Positions 1 through 10,741 of a stretch of DNA of 64,000 nt are shown here, in pieces. Made by a program: the position numbers and the translations under genes. The notes under the pieces were generated by a model. That model saw only the letters and a list, made by a program, of their open reading frames with translations. It was not told the DNA's origin and made no database searches. Source of the stretch: CAUJIW01 sp963205175 (GTDB taxonomy: Bacteria > Pseudomonadota > Alphaproteobacteria > Sphingomonadales > Sphingomonadaceae); the NCBI GenBank assembly GCA_041060555.1, contig JBEUDS010000005.1. The stretch is one strand, 5' to 3'. Each line of letters starts with the position of its first letter. Position 1 is the stretch's first letter.

Positions 1-449
1 GACAGATGATCGATGAACAGCACGCCGTTCAGATGGTCCATCTCGTGCTGGATGCAGGTGGCCAGCAGGCCGTCCATCTCTTCTTCCCGGGTGTTGCCGT
101 CATAGTCGAGGTAGCGCACCCGCACCCGCGCCGGCCGCTCGACATCGGCATACTGCTCGGGCACCGACAGGCAGCCTTCCTTGTAGGCGCTGAACTCATC
201 GGATTCCCAGACGATCTCCGGGTTGACGAAGAAGCGCGGCGTCTTGACGTCGTTTTCCTGCAGGTCGATCACCAGCACCCGCTTGGGCACCGCGACCTGG
301 ATCGCCGCAAGCCCGATGCCCGGCGCGGCGTACATGGTCGCCAGCATGTCGTCCATCAGCGCGCGCAACGCGTCATCGACCCGCTCGACGGGCTCGGAAA
401 TCGTCCGCAGGCGCGGGTCGGGTGTCTCGATGATGGGCAGCAGGGCCAT
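1..449 (-). CDS. def: Peptide deformylase, 3' end beyond window
   Basis: Metalloenzyme that removes the formyl group from the N-terminal methionine of nascent proteins in the cytoplasm. All three family motifs are visible: GIGLAA at residues 44-49, EGCLS at 91-95 (metal-ligand Cys93), and HEMDH at 135-139 with the catalytic Glu136 between two metal-binding histidines. The start is the ATG at 449; about 149 residues lie inside the window and only the C-terminal tail is missing. It is the last gene seen of the minus-strand run that begins upstream with recR. The usual fmt partner would be expected beyond the left edge, which cannot be checked here. Confidence 0.95.
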   Translation of the reverse strand, partial: MALLPIIETPDPRLRTISEPVERVDDALRALMDDMLATMYAAPGIGLAAIQVAVPKRVLVIDLQENDVKTPRFFVNPEIVWESDEFSAYKEGCLSVPEQYADVERPARVRVRYLDYDGNTREEEMDGLLATCIQHEMDHLNGVLFIDHL

Positions 450-592
450 GATGTCAGGGGTCCGTCAAACGCGATGAAGCTTACTCTATATGTCCGGTAG
501 AGCTAGGGATGACGCGCCCCGGGGTCAAGTCCGCCGGATGTCGCGCCCCGACGGCGAGCGGCGCGACGCCTGCTTGTAGCGGGGGTGCCAGC

Positions 593-684
593 CTGCCGGT
601 CAAACCGGCGAGACCAGCCTGCCGGTCAAACCGGGGTGCCTATCTGCCGGTCAAACCGGGGTGCCTATCTGCCGGTCAAACCGG
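593..684. repeat. Four tandem copies of a 25-26 bp unit at the recR 3' end
   Basis: The 16-mer ctgccggtcaaaccgg occurs at 593, 619, 644 and 669, with periods of 26, 25 and 25 bp. Each copy holds a short hairpin (CCGGT, spacer CAA, ACCGG; 6-bp stem in the first and last copies). The rightmost copy contains the recR stop codon and last residues, so the array looks like a tandem multiplication of the recR 3' end into the recR-def spacer. Copies without a U-tract are poor intrinsic terminators, but four stacked hairpins could slow polymerase or protect mRNA ends. Confidence 0.9.
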
Positions 685-1269
685 CGAGCGCGCCTTCAGC
701 GCCTGGGCGAGCGTGCCGTCGTCGAGATAGTCGAGCTCGCCGCCCACCGGCACGCCATGGGCAAGCTGGGTGACCCTGACGCCGGTGCCCTCCAGCCGGT
801 CGGCGAGATAGTGGGCGGTGGTCTGGCCCTCCAGCGTCGCGTTCATCGCCAGAATGACCTCCGTCACGCCGCCGTCGCGCGCCCGTGCCACCAGCCGGTC
901 GATGCCAAGGTCTTCCGGCCGCACCCCGTCAAGCGCCGACAGCCGGCCGCCGAGCACGTGATAGAGGCCGCCGAAGCTGCCGGCGCGGTCGAGCGCCCAC
1001 AGGTCCGACACTTCCTCGACGACGCAGATGACCGTGCGGTCGCGGCGCGGGTCGGCGCAGATGCCGCAGGGGTCGCGGGTGTCGACGTTGCCGCAGGTGG
1101 TACAGGTGGTCAGCCGGTCGGCCAGCGTCTGCAGGGCGCCGATCAGCGGATTGAGCGCCGTCTCGCGCTTTTTCAGCAGGTGCAGCACGGCGCGTCGCGC
1201 CGAGCGCGGGCCAAGGCCGGGCAGCTTGGCAAGCAGCGAGGTCAACTGATCGATTTCCGGTGACGCCAT
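676..1269 (-). CDS. recR: Recombination mediator RecR
   Basis: RecR acts with RecF and RecO to load RecA on gapped DNA. The 197-residue length is normal. The N-terminus has the helix-hairpin-helix signature LPGLGPRSARR (residues 16-26), followed by a four-cysteine zinc finger (Cys56, Cys59, Cys68, Cys71) and a Toprim domain from about residue 80 to 175. The start is an ATG at 1269. The common upstream partners dnaX and ybaB are not adjacent; a QueD-like gene lies 80 bp upstream on the same strand. The last codons and TGA stop overlap the fourth unit of a tandem repeat. Confidence 0.97.
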   Translation of the reverse strand: MASPEIDQLTSLLAKLPGLGPRSARRAVLHLLKKRETALNPLIGALQTLADRLTTCTTCGNVDTRDPCGICADPRRDRTVICVVEEVSDLWALDRAGSFGGLYHVLGGRLSALDGVRPEDLGIDRLVARARDGGVTEVILAMNATLEGQTTAHYLADRLEGTGVRVTQLAHGVPVGGELDYLDDGTLAQALKARSPV

Positions 1270-1349
1270 GGCGTCGACCTAGCCTGCCGGCGCGGCGGCG
1301 GCAAGGGGGGAGGTCGGGCGGCGTCGGGGCGCGGTGGCGCGCCGGCCTC

Positions 1350-1724
1350 TCAGGCGTCCGGGCCGGTGTAGGTGCAGCCCTCGCGGAACGAGCCGCGATG
1401 GACGCGCACGCGGATCAGCTCCGGCGCCTGTACCGCCACCTTGTCCCAGATCCAGGCGCAGATGCGCTCCAGCGTCGGGCGTTCGAGGCCGGGAATCTCG
1501 TTGAGATACTTGTGGTCGAGCTGGTCGCGCAGGCTGTCGCAGATCGCCTGCAGCTCGGCGAAGTCGCGAATCCAGCCGGTCCGCGCGTCCGGCGTGCCGC
1601 GAAACGTCAGTTCGCAGTCGAAGCTGTGCCCGTGCAGGCCGGCATAGAGATGGCCGGGCTGCACGTTGGCCGCCAGCTGGTGGGCCGCGTCGAACACGAA
1701 GGACTTGGTGATTTCGTACGCCAT
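1350..1724 (-). CDS. QueD/PTPS-family protein lacking the catalytic Cys and Glu
   Basis: 124-residue member of the 6-pyruvoyl-tetrahydropterin synthase / 6-carboxy-tetrahydropterin synthase family. The three zinc histidines are present (His15, His31, His33 in the motif HGH). In classical QueD the nucleophile is a Cys four residues before HGH; here that position is Tyr27, and the Glu that marks the PTPS-III subgroup (three residues before HGH) is Ala28. The late catalytic Glu of E. coli QueD aligns with Arg110. Fold and zinc site are therefore kept while proton-transfer residues are changed. The start chosen is the ATG at 1724 (MAYEITKSF), since upstream codons are low-complexity. Queuosine or folate-like pterin metabolism is possible but not shown. 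Confidence 0.8.
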   Translation of the reverse strand: MAYEITKSFVFDAAHQLAANVQPGHLYAGLHGHSFDCELTFRGTPDARTGWIRDFAELQAICDSLRDQLDHKYLNEIPGLERPTLERICAWIWDKVAVQAPELIRVRVHRGSFREGCTYTGPDA

Positions 1725-2174
1725 GATGCGGCGCGGCATAAAGCAGATTGCCCCGCCGGGCAAGGTGGCAGCCGGTCGCCCGGCCCGGGCGGGCCGTGCT
1801 GCTGTGTTGCCGTCCTGCCGCGTCGCCACCCTCGCCCGGCCGCATTCCGTTCGCCCTCGTCATGCCCGGGCGTGTCCCGGGCATCCACGCGATCACCGCC
1901 TGTCCCGGAAAAGGCACCACCCTGCGGCACCGCTGGTCGTGGATGGCCGGGACACGCCCGGCCATGACGGGCCGAGGAAGGGGTGGAGGTCTGCCTTGCG
2001 CATGGCCCGTAGCCGGCCGCAGGGCCGCGCTGGGCGCGATTCCGGGATGGTCCGGTGGGTGGGGTGCGGAAATAGTCAAAAACCTCTTAATGGGCGTTTA
2101 AAAGCGATTAAGCGCCTCGATGATTTTAACTATGATAAATAGTATAGATCATATGGACTGAATGTCGGCGGCTG
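1725..2174. other. 450-bp intergenic region with an imperfect palindrome and an AT-rich block
   Basis: No gene is supported here. The left part holds a long inverted repeat (1859-1968). Positions about 2070-2160 are strikingly AT-rich against the roughly 67 percent GC surroundings and are the likely promoter zone for the minus-strand QueD-like gene and recR, but no convincing -35/-10 pair could be fixed. Part of the AT-rich block could equally act in termination for the NifU-like gene that ends at 2175. Confidence 0.6.
1859..1968. repeat. REP-like intergenic inverted repeat (31-bp arms)
   Basis: Left arm 1859-1889 and right arm 1938-1968 match as inverted copies at 29 of 31 positions, separated by 48 bp. 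The arms begin with gtcatg and end with atccacg, the pattern of short dispersed palindromic elements common between genes in alphaproteobacteria. Two shorter elements of similar style occur at 45071-45150 and 54611-54681. Confidence 0.8.
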
Positions 2175-2645
2175 TCAGGTGTCCGCGCCGCCCGCGGCGG
2201 GGGGCTGCCGTGCCGCCGTCTCGGCGGCCTCCGCCGCCGCCTCGAAGGCGAGCAGGATCGAGCCGTGGCGGGACTTGAATTCGCGGGCCGGGGCGAAGAT
2301 CTCCAGCTCTCCCCAGCCGCCGTCGCCATGGGCGGACCAGTCGACCGGCGTGCCGGCGAGGAAATCGCGCATGGCATCACGCGCGGCGGCGAGCTCCGTG
2401 GGGGTGCGGCCGATCACCCGCTGGCCGACCAGACAGGCGGCGGCCTGGCCGAGCGCGCAGGCGCGCACCTCCTGGCCGAAGCGGGCAACCCGGCCGTCGG
2501 CGCCGAGGTCGAGGTCCACCGTCACCCGGCTGCCGCAGATCGGGCTGACCCGGCGCACGCTGGCCTGCGGGTCGGCAAGCCGTTCCTCGTGCGGGATCGA
2601 GGCCGCCAGCCGCAGGATGCGCGTGTTGTAGAGCTGCTCGGTCAT
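2175..2645 (-). CDS. NifU/IscU-like Fe-S scaffold-fold protein, divergent active site
   Basis: 156-residue protein with the IscU/NifU N-terminal fold. The first scaffold cysteine region is PICGSR (Cys37) and the second is RACALG (Cys63). The IscU Asp two residues after the first Cys is Ser39 here, and the third Cys of the conserved HC pair is replaced: the corresponding stretch is RHGSILL with His127 followed by Gly128. An extra Cys71 is present. The protein may bind but not assemble a 2Fe-2S cluster in the standard way, or may serve a different step. It starts 12 bp after the cysS stop on the same strand, so the two are probably co-transcribed. Canonical isc/suf genes are not nearby. Confidence 0.8.
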   Translation of the reverse strand: MTEQLYNTRILRLAASIPHEERLADPQASVRRVSPICGSRVTVDLDLGADGRVARFGQEVRACALGQAAACLVGQRVIGRTPTELAAARDAMRDFLAGTPVDWSAHGDGGWGELEIFAPAREFKSRHGSILLAFEAAAEAAETAARQPPAAGGADT

Positions 2646-2657
2646 CGCGCCGTCGGC

Positions 2658-4019
<1,362 letters not shown>

Positions 4020-4121
4020 GGCGCGTGTGTAGCCGCTGGCCGCGCGCGAGAGAAGAGGCTTGGGCGGGTGGCGGCGGTTCCTCGGGCCGGCGGCGGGCGG
4101 GCGCGGGGGCGGCGCCTCGGA

Positions 4122-4748
4122 TCAGATGTCGACTTCCTTGTCGCTGCTCTTCTCGAACAGCTTGTCGAGTTCCCGGCGTTCCCTGTCGGAATAGCCGTCG
4201 CCCGCCGGCGGATGGTCGGGGGGCAGCAGCATGCCGTTCACCATTTCACCATCGCCCTCCTCGCCATGCTCCTCGCGCACCCAGCCGATGAAATCCGACA
4301 CCAGGTTGGCGGAGGTGGAGACGACGCCGTAGGTCTTTGCACCGGCGATCCAGTCCGGCATTTCGTCATGGTCGAGGAAGAGCCCCAGGAACATGTAGGC
4401 GAAGCTGACGATGATCAGCCCGCGCGCCATGCCGAAGGCGCCGCCGCCCAGCCGGTCGAGCGGGGCGAGCGCGGAACTCTTGACCCGGTTGCCGAGCAGG
4501 GTGGCGGCCAGCCGTACCAGCGCCACCGTCACCAGCACGATCAGCACCAGGGCGGCGATGTCGCCGCCGGCGTCCGAGCCGATCGAGTCGCGCATCCAGT
4601 GGGAGATCGGGGTGAACAGCAGCTTCAGCGCCAGGATGGCGGCGATCCACGCGCCCAGCGACAGCAGTTCCACCACCAGTCCGCGACTGATGCCGTAAAG
4701 GCCGGAAAGGCCGACGATGGCCAGAACGAAGATGTCGAAAGCGGTCAT
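4122..4748 (-). CDS. cvpA: CvpA family inner-membrane protein
   Basis: 208-residue membrane protein of the colicin V production family, with about four hydrophobic segments in the first 150 residues and an acidic, charged C-terminal tail in the cytoplasm. The start is taken as the ATG at 4748 (MTAFDIFVLAIVGLSG); an in-frame extension by eight residues begins further upstream but has no family support. In many proteobacteria cvpA precedes purF; purF is not here. The gene lies 35 bp after radA on the same strand. The molecular role of CvpA is poorly defined (envelope homeostasis, biofilm). Confidence 0.92.
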   Translation of the reverse strand: MTAFDIFVLAIVGLSGLYGISRGLVVELLSLGAWIAAILALKLLFTPISHWMRDSIGSDAGGDIAALVLIVLVTVALVRLAATLLGNRVKSSALAPLDRLGGGAFGMARGLIIVSFAYMFLGLFLDHDEMPDWIAGAKTYGVVSTSANLVSDFIGWVREEHGEEGDGEMVNGMLLPPDHPPAGDGYSDRERRELDKLFEKSSDKEVDI

Positions 4749-4783
4749 GGATGTCCGCCAGAAAACACACACTGAACTGGCAG

Positions 4784-6163
<1,380 letters not shown>

Positions 6164-6265
6164 GGCAGCGATGTTCCCGTTATGTTCATGTCGGGATAGC
6201 CGGAATCGCCGGCGACCGCAAGGGGCCGTCGGCAGGTCGGGCGGGGCTGGCCGGGGGGTGCGGTG

Positions 6266-7063
6266 TCAGCCGCGCTTGATGTCCATCTGGATCGGGCCGT
6301 CGGCCTTGCCGTGGACGAACTGGTCGACATAGGGGTTGCCGCTGTCGTCGATGACCGCGCGCGGGCCTTCCCAGACGATCTTGCCGTGGTAGAGCATCGC
6401 CACCCGGTCGGCGATCTTGCGCACGCTCGACATGTCGTGGGTGATGGTGATGGTGGTGGCGCCCAGATCGCGCACCCGCTCGACGATCAGGTGGTTGATG
6501 ACGTCGGCCATGATCGGGTCGAGCCCGGTGGTCGGCTCGTCGAAGAAGATGATCTCCGGCTTGGCGGCGATGGCGCGCGCCAGCCCGACCCGCTTCTGCA
6601 TGCCGCCCGACAGCTCGGCGGGCTTGAGGTCGGCGACGTCCGGGTTAAGTCCGACCCGGCGCAGGTTCTCGATGGCGACCTCGCGGGCCTCCTTCGCCTT
6701 CATGCCGTGGCCCTGCATCAGGCCGAAGGCGACGTTGCGCCAGACGGGGAGCGAATCGAACAACGCGGCGCCCTGAAACAGCATGCCGAATTTGTCGAGC
6801 ACCCGCCGGCGCGCGTCCCCGCGCAGGCCGACCACGTCCTGGCCGTCCACCTGAATGCGCCCGGCGTCGGGCTTGAGCAGCCCCAGCACGCACTTCAGCA
6901 GTACCGATTTGCCGGAGCCGGAGCCGCCGATCACCACCAGCGACTGGCCGCGCGCCACCGAGAGGTCGATGCCATCGAGCACTACCTTGGGGCCGAAGCG
7001 TTTGGAGACGCCGGTGAGCGCGATCTTGGCCGGCGTCGGGGCGGGGGTGGGGGCGTTGCTCAT
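6266..7063 (-). CDS. ABC transporter ATP-binding protein, MlaF type
   Basis: 265-residue ATPase of the MlaF/Ttg2A family, which powers phospholipid movement between outer and inner membranes. Walker A GGSGSGKS is at 46-53, the signature LSGGMQ at 151-156 and Walker B FFDEP near 173-177. The ATG at 7063 overlaps the stop of the permease gene (ATGA), indicating translational coupling. No MlaD, MlaC or MlaB gene is adjacent, so the complex is either completed elsewhere or forms a reduced permease/ATPase pair, as is often seen beside alr and radA in alphaproteobacteria. Confidence 0.93.
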   Translation of the reverse strand: MSNAPTPAPTPAKIALTGVSKRFGPKVVLDGIDLSVARGQSLVVIGGSGSGKSVLLKCVLGLLKPDAGRIQVDGQDVVGLRGDARRRVLDKFGMLFQGAALFDSLPVWRNVAFGLMQGHGMKAKEAREVAIENLRRVGLNPDVADLKPAELSGGMQKRVGLARAIAAKPEIIFFDEPTTGLDPIMADVINHLIVERVRDLGATTITITHDMSSVRKIADRVAMLYHGKIVWEGPRAVIDDSGNPYVDQFVHGKADGPIQMDIKRG

Positions 7064-7857
7064 GAGCCGAACACGATCACGGTGATGATGAGGTTGGCGA
7101 GCAGAATCAGGATGAAGGCCGAGACCACGGCGTTGGTGGTCGCCCGGCCGACACCGGCGGCGCCGCCGCTGGAGGTGTAGCCGTGATAGGAGCCCATCAG
7201 CGCGATGATGAAGCCGAACACCGCCGCCTTGACCAGCGACGAGGCGACGTCGTCCCATTCCAGATACTGGTGGGTGACCTTGAGATAGTTGGCGGGGTTG
7301 AAGCCCAGCCGCTCGGTGGCGATCAGGAAGCCGCCCATCACGCCGATGATGTTGGCGACCATGGTCAGCAGCGGCAGCACCAGCACCGAGGCCCAGATGC
7401 GCGGGGCGATCAGATACTTGAACGGTTCCGTCGACAGCGTGGTCATGGCGTCGATCTGCTCGGTCACCCGCATGGTGCCGATCTCGGCGGCCATCGAGGA
7501 TGACACCCGGCCGGCCACCATCAGGCCACCCAGCACCGGCCCCAGCTCGCGCACGATGCCGATGACGGTGATCGCCGCCACCGCGCTTTCGGCGTTGAAA
7601 CGGGAGCCGCCGACATAGATCTGCTGGGCCAGCGCCGCGCCGGTGAACAGCGCTGTCAGCCCCACCACCGGCAGCGAGAAATAGCCGATGTGCAGCATCT
7701 GCTCGGCCACCCGCCCGAGATAGAAGGGCGGGCGCACCATGTGCGATACCGCGAGCCCGGCAAAGCGGGCGAGGCGGCCGATGGCGCCCAGGCTGGCGAT
7801 GGTGAAGCGGCCAATGACCGCGAGAACATCAGGAATCAGCGACACGCGGGCCCTCAC
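7060..7857 (-). CDS. ABC transporter permease, MlaE type
   Basis: 265-residue permease of the MlaE/YrbE family with five to six hydrophobic segments and the conserved family core around ELGPVLGGLMVAGRVSSSMA (about residues 105-124). The start is a GTG at 7857 that overlaps the alr stop codon (GTGA), and its own stop overlaps the ATPase start, so alr, permease and ATPase form one tightly coupled minus-strand unit. The likely role is lipid transport that maintains outer-membrane asymmetry. Confidence 0.93.
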   Translation of the reverse strand: MRARVSLIPDVLAVIGRFTIASLGAIGRLARFAGLAVSHMVRPPFYLGRVAEQMLHIGYFSLPVVGLTALFTGAALAQQIYVGGSRFNAESAVAAITVIGIVRELGPVLGGLMVAGRVSSSMAAEIGTMRVTEQIDAMTTLSTEPFKYLIAPRIWASVLVLPLLTMVANIIGVMGGFLIATERLGFNPANYLKVTHQYLEWDDVASSLVKAAVFGFIIALMGSYHGYTSSGGAAGVGRATTNAVVSAFILILLANLIITVIVFGS

Positions 7858-8927
7858 TGCTGGCCAAGGTAGCGCCGGTCATAGCGGTGCCCGAGGGTCG
7901 TCAGCAACTCATAATGCGTCAGACCGGACCACTGGCTCGCCTCGTCGAGGCTGATGCCGCCGCCCAGCACGCTCACCCAGTCGCCGGTGGCGCAGGCGGG
8001 CGCGTCGGTGACGTCGAGCGTCACCAGGTCCATCGACACCCGGCCGACCACCGGGCAGCGGGTGCCGGCCACCACCATCGCGCCCCGGTTGGAGAAGCCG
8101 CGCAGATAGCCGTCGGCGTAGCCGATGGCGATGGTGGCGATACGGCTGGGGCGGGTCGCCCGCCAGGTGGCGCCATAGCCCACGGTGTCGCCGGTCCCGA
8201 TGGTCTTGAGCTGGAGAACCTGGGCCTCCACATGCGCGACCGGCCGCAGCCGGTCGGCCAGCGCCGGGTGCACGACGCCACCATAAAGGCCGATGCCGGG
8301 GCGGACCAGATCGAAGGCGAAGCCGGTGCCGCGAGCAATGCCGGCGGAATTGGCGAGACTGCGGCGGGCCACCGGCAGATCACGGGCAAGGCGCGCGAAC
8401 GCGTCGCGCTGGACCTCGCTCATCGGGTTGTCCGGCTCGTCGGCGCAGGCGAGGTGGCTGAGCGCGAGGTCGAGGGTCAGGCCGTCGAGATCGAGGCCCG
8501 CCAGCTGGTCCGGGCGCAGCCCGAGCCGGTTCATGCCGGTGTCCAGCATCAGGTCGCACGGCGCGCCGGCCCCGGCGTCGTGGCGCCACTGTGCCACCTG
8601 CTCCGGCGCGTTGAGCACCGGCTGCACGCCAAGCCCCCGCAGCGCCGGCACGTCGCCCGGCAGCAGGCCGCCCAGCAGGTGCACGGTCGCGTCGGGCAGC
8701 CGCTGACGCACCGCCGCGGCCTCGGCGAGCGTGGCGACGAAATAGTCCTGGCAGCCCTCGCGCCACAGCCGGTCCAGCGTGTGGTCAAGCCCGAGGCCGT
8801 AACAGTCGGCCTTGACCGCCGCCCCGGTCCGCGCGGCGTCGGCCAGGGTCGCGAAAGTGCGGTAATTATGGGCGAGCGCGTCGAGATCGACGCTCAGGCG
8901 GGCACGGGGGCAGGAAAGCGGCGACAT
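7854..8927 (-). CDS. alr: Alanine racemase
   Basis: PLP enzyme that makes D-alanine for peptidoglycan. With the start at the ATG 8927 (MSPLSCPRARLSVDLDAL) the protein has 357 residues; a GTG three codons upstream is the alternative. The PLP lysine is Lys39 in the motif AVKADCYGLG, where most family members have AVVKANAYGHG. The second catalytic residue is Tyr251 in TVGYGATW. The downstream MlaE-type permease overlaps by four bases. Confidence 0.95.
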   Translation of the reverse strand: MSPLSCPRARLSVDLDALAHNYRTFATLADAARTGAAVKADCYGLGLDHTLDRLWREGCQDYFVATLAEAAAVRQRLPDATVHLLGGLLPGDVPALRGLGVQPVLNAPEQVAQWRHDAGAGAPCDLMLDTGMNRLGLRPDQLAGLDLDGLTLDLALSHLACADEPDNPMSEVQRDAFARLARDLPVARRSLANSAGIARGTGFAFDLVRPGIGLYGGVVHPALADRLRPVAHVEAQVLQLKTIGTGDTVGYGATWRATRPSRIATIAIGYADGYLRGFSNRGAMVVAGTRCPVVGRVSMDLVTLDVTDAPACATGDWVSVLGGGISLDEASQWSGLTHYELLTTLGHRYDRRYLGQQ

Positions 8928-9044
8928 GCTGTGCACCGATAACGAGCGGGGGGGCGAATGGCAAACGCTCGTGATGTCGTATTAACCTTCTTTATGGTAT
9001 CACTGCCTCAAGCGGCGGGGCGTGATCAGGGAGAGGTTCGGCCC

Positions 9045-9356
9045 ATGATTGGCAGGCGGTTGTTGGAGCATTGCGGCACCGGGGTGTTCCTGGGCACGAC
9101 ATTGCTGGCACTGCCGGTCGCGGCGGCCATGTGCGGCGTGCGACTGGCCGGCTTCGGCCTGGTCGCGGCGACCTTCGGCGGCATGCTGGCCCTTGATACC
9201 CTGCGCCGCGTCGCGATCGGGCCGGATGGCCGCCGGCAGGCGCGCGCGGTGGCGCTGGCGATGCTTGCAAGCCTGTTCCTGCTGGCACTGACCGCGACAC
9301 TGGTGGATTTGTCGCCGCCGGAAAATGAATCGCCCGAAGACGTAACTGCATATTGA
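9045..9356 (+). CDS. Small membrane protein of unknown function
   Basis: 103-residue protein with three predicted transmembrane stretches (about 12-31, 33-51 and 68-88), a basic loop between the second and third, and an acidic C-terminal tail ending DVTAY. The ATG at 9045 is preceded by a purine-rich ribosome site (gggagagg); a longer frame from 8958 lacks one. The only plus-strand gene before tRNA-Leu, it lies alone between divergent alr and the tRNA. No family was recognised. Confidence 0.65.
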   Translation: MIGRRLLEHCGTGVFLGTTLLALPVAAAMCGVRLAGFGLVAATFGGMLALDTLRRVAIGPDGRRQARAVALAMLASLFLLALTATLVDLSPPENESPEDVTAY

Positions 9357-9380
9357 ACGCCCCCACACTCTTCGTTATAG
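9353..9380 (+). promoter_or_regulatory. Probable promoter of tRNA-Leu
   Basis: TTGAAC at 9353-9358 and TTATAG at 9375-9380 are separated by 16 bp and end 19 bp before the mature tRNA 5' end. The -35 element overlaps the stop codon of the small membrane protein gene. Confidence 0.5.
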
Positions 9381-9399
9381 GGGCGTCCTTCCGACGCGT

Positions 9400-9486
9400 G
9401 CGGTCGTGGCGGAATTGGTAGACGCGCAGCGTTGAGGTCGCTGTGGGGTAACTCCCGTGGAAGTTCGAGTCTTCTCGACCGCACCA
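9400..9486 (+). tRNA. tRNA-Leu, anticodon GAG
   Basis: 87 nt including an encoded CCA. The acceptor arms GCGGTCG (9400-9406) and CGACCGC (9476-9482) pair fully. The anticodon stem CAGCG/CGCTG encloses the loop TTGAGGT, giving anticodon GAG, which reads CUC/CUU leucine codons. A long variable arm (typical of class II tRNAs) and the T-loop TTCGAGT are present. It marks the boundary between the housekeeping block and the catabolic region. Confidence 0.97.
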
Positions 9487-9585
9487 GTCTGGCCGGCCTG
9501 ACCTCGCCGGCCCGCGGGCTCCCGAAGCCCCCCGGTCATCCCACTTTGCCGACCTTGTGCCACGCCGGAACCGCCGGCGGGCGCC

Positions 9586-10737
9586 TCACAGCGTCGCCAG
9601 ACTGCCGAGAATGACGGTGGCCTGGCTCGACAGCGTGCCCCCATTGCCGTGCGCCAGCGCCACCTCGACGTCGGCAAGCTGGTTGGCGGCCTCGCCGCGA
9701 ATCTGCCGCGCCGCCTCGACGATGGCGAACAGACCGTACATGCCGGGGTGGCAGCATGACAGGCCGCCGCCGTTGGTGTTGACCGGCAGGCTGCCGCCGG
9801 GGCCAATGTGGCCGTCGGCGACGAAGCGGCCGCCCTCGCCCTTGGGGCAGAAGCCGAGGTCTTCCAGGAACAGGATCGTGTTGATGGTGAAGGCGTCGTA
9901 GAGTTGCACGACATCGATGTCGGCCGGGCCGACGCCGGCGGCGGCATAGGCGCGCGGACCGGATTCCGCCGCCGCGGTGACAGTGACGTCGGGCGCCTGG
10001 GCGATGGCGTTCCACCAGGTGGCGGCGGCGGCGCCGAGCAGCGGCACCGCCGCGCGCGGCAGGTCGCGGGCCCGTTCGGTACGGGTCATGACGATCGCCG
10101 CCGCGCCATCGGTGACCAGGCAGCAGTCGCGCGTCGACAGCGGCGAACTCACCAGACGGGCGCTCAGGCAGTCCTCGATGGTCAGCGGCCCGCGCGCGAA
10201 GGCTTCCGGGTTGGTGTTGGCCCAGGCGCGCGCCGCCACCGCCACGGCGGCCAGATCCGCCCGCGTGGTGCCGTAGTCGTGCATGTGGCGGGCCGCCGCC
10301 AGGGCGTAGGAGGACATGGGAAACAGTGGCCTGTACGGCGCGTCCCAGCTGTTGCTGGCGATCATGGTGCGCAGCTTGCCGCCGTTGGTGCGCTGGTTGG
10401 AGCCATAGGCGATCAGGGCGGTGTCGATATAGCCCGCCTCCAGCGCCAGGGCGGCGGTGATCATGTGGCTCATGAAGGCCGAACCGCCGGTGCGGTTGTT
10501 GTCGGTGAAGCGCGGATTGAGACCGAGATATTCGGCGAACGACAGGCCGGAGAGAAAGTCGTCGGGCAGGCAGACGAACAGCCCGTCGATGTCATCCAGC
10601 CGCAGGCCGGCGTCGGCCACCGCCAGCAGTCCGGCCTTGGCCGCCAGCTCCAGCGATGTGAAGCCCGGCGCCTCGCCGATGCCGTAGGTGGCCAGCCCGG
10701 CGATGGCGGCCTCGCCGCGGGGAAAGGTGCCGCCCAT
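9586..10737 (-). CDS. Thiolase-fold protein (SCP2/Ltp2-like) without nucleophilic Cys
   Basis: 383-residue protein of the SCP2-type thiolase superfamily; ATG at 10737 (MGGTFPRGEAAIAG). The position of the nucleophilic cysteine is occupied by Gly85 in NRTGGSAF when aligned to the complete thiolase at 62910, which has Cys87 in ACASGS. A C-terminal CCHPGMYG segment keeps the His of the GHP motif. In steroid side-chain degradation, thiolase-fold proteins without this Cys (Ltp2) work as retro-aldolases together with a DUF35 protein; here a DUF35 gene ends 4 bp upstream. A C-C cleaving aldolase role on a CoA thioester is therefore a real alternative to thiolysis. It is the last gene of the tetR-led minus-strand unit. 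Confidence 0.85.
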   Translation of the reverse strand: MGGTFPRGEAAIAGLATYGIGEAPGFTSLELAAKAGLLAVADAGLRLDDIDGLFVCLPDDFLSGLSFAEYLGLNPRFTDNNRTGGSAFMSHMITAALALEAGYIDTALIAYGSNQRTNGGKLRTMIASNSWDAPYRPLFPMSSYALAAARHMHDYGTTRADLAAVAVAARAWANTNPEAFARGPLTIEDCLSARLVSSPLSTRDCCLVTDGAAAIVMTRTERARDLPRAAVPLLGAAAATWWNAIAQAPDVTVTAAAESGPRAYAAAGVGPADIDVVQLYDAFTINTILFLEDLGFCPKGEGGRFVADGHIGPGGSLPVNTNGGGLSCCHPGMYGLFAIVEAARQIRGEAANQLADVEVALAHGNGGTLSSQATVILGSLATL

Positions 10738-10741
10738 GGTC

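Noticed and set aside
593..684. Possible CRISPR array
   Set aside because: The repeats are directly tandem with no distinct spacers of constant length and one unit is part of the recR coding end.
9400..9486. tRNA-Leu as attachment site of an integrated island
   Set aside because: No integrase gene and no second copy of the tRNA 3' end was found in the window; kept only as a low-interest remark.
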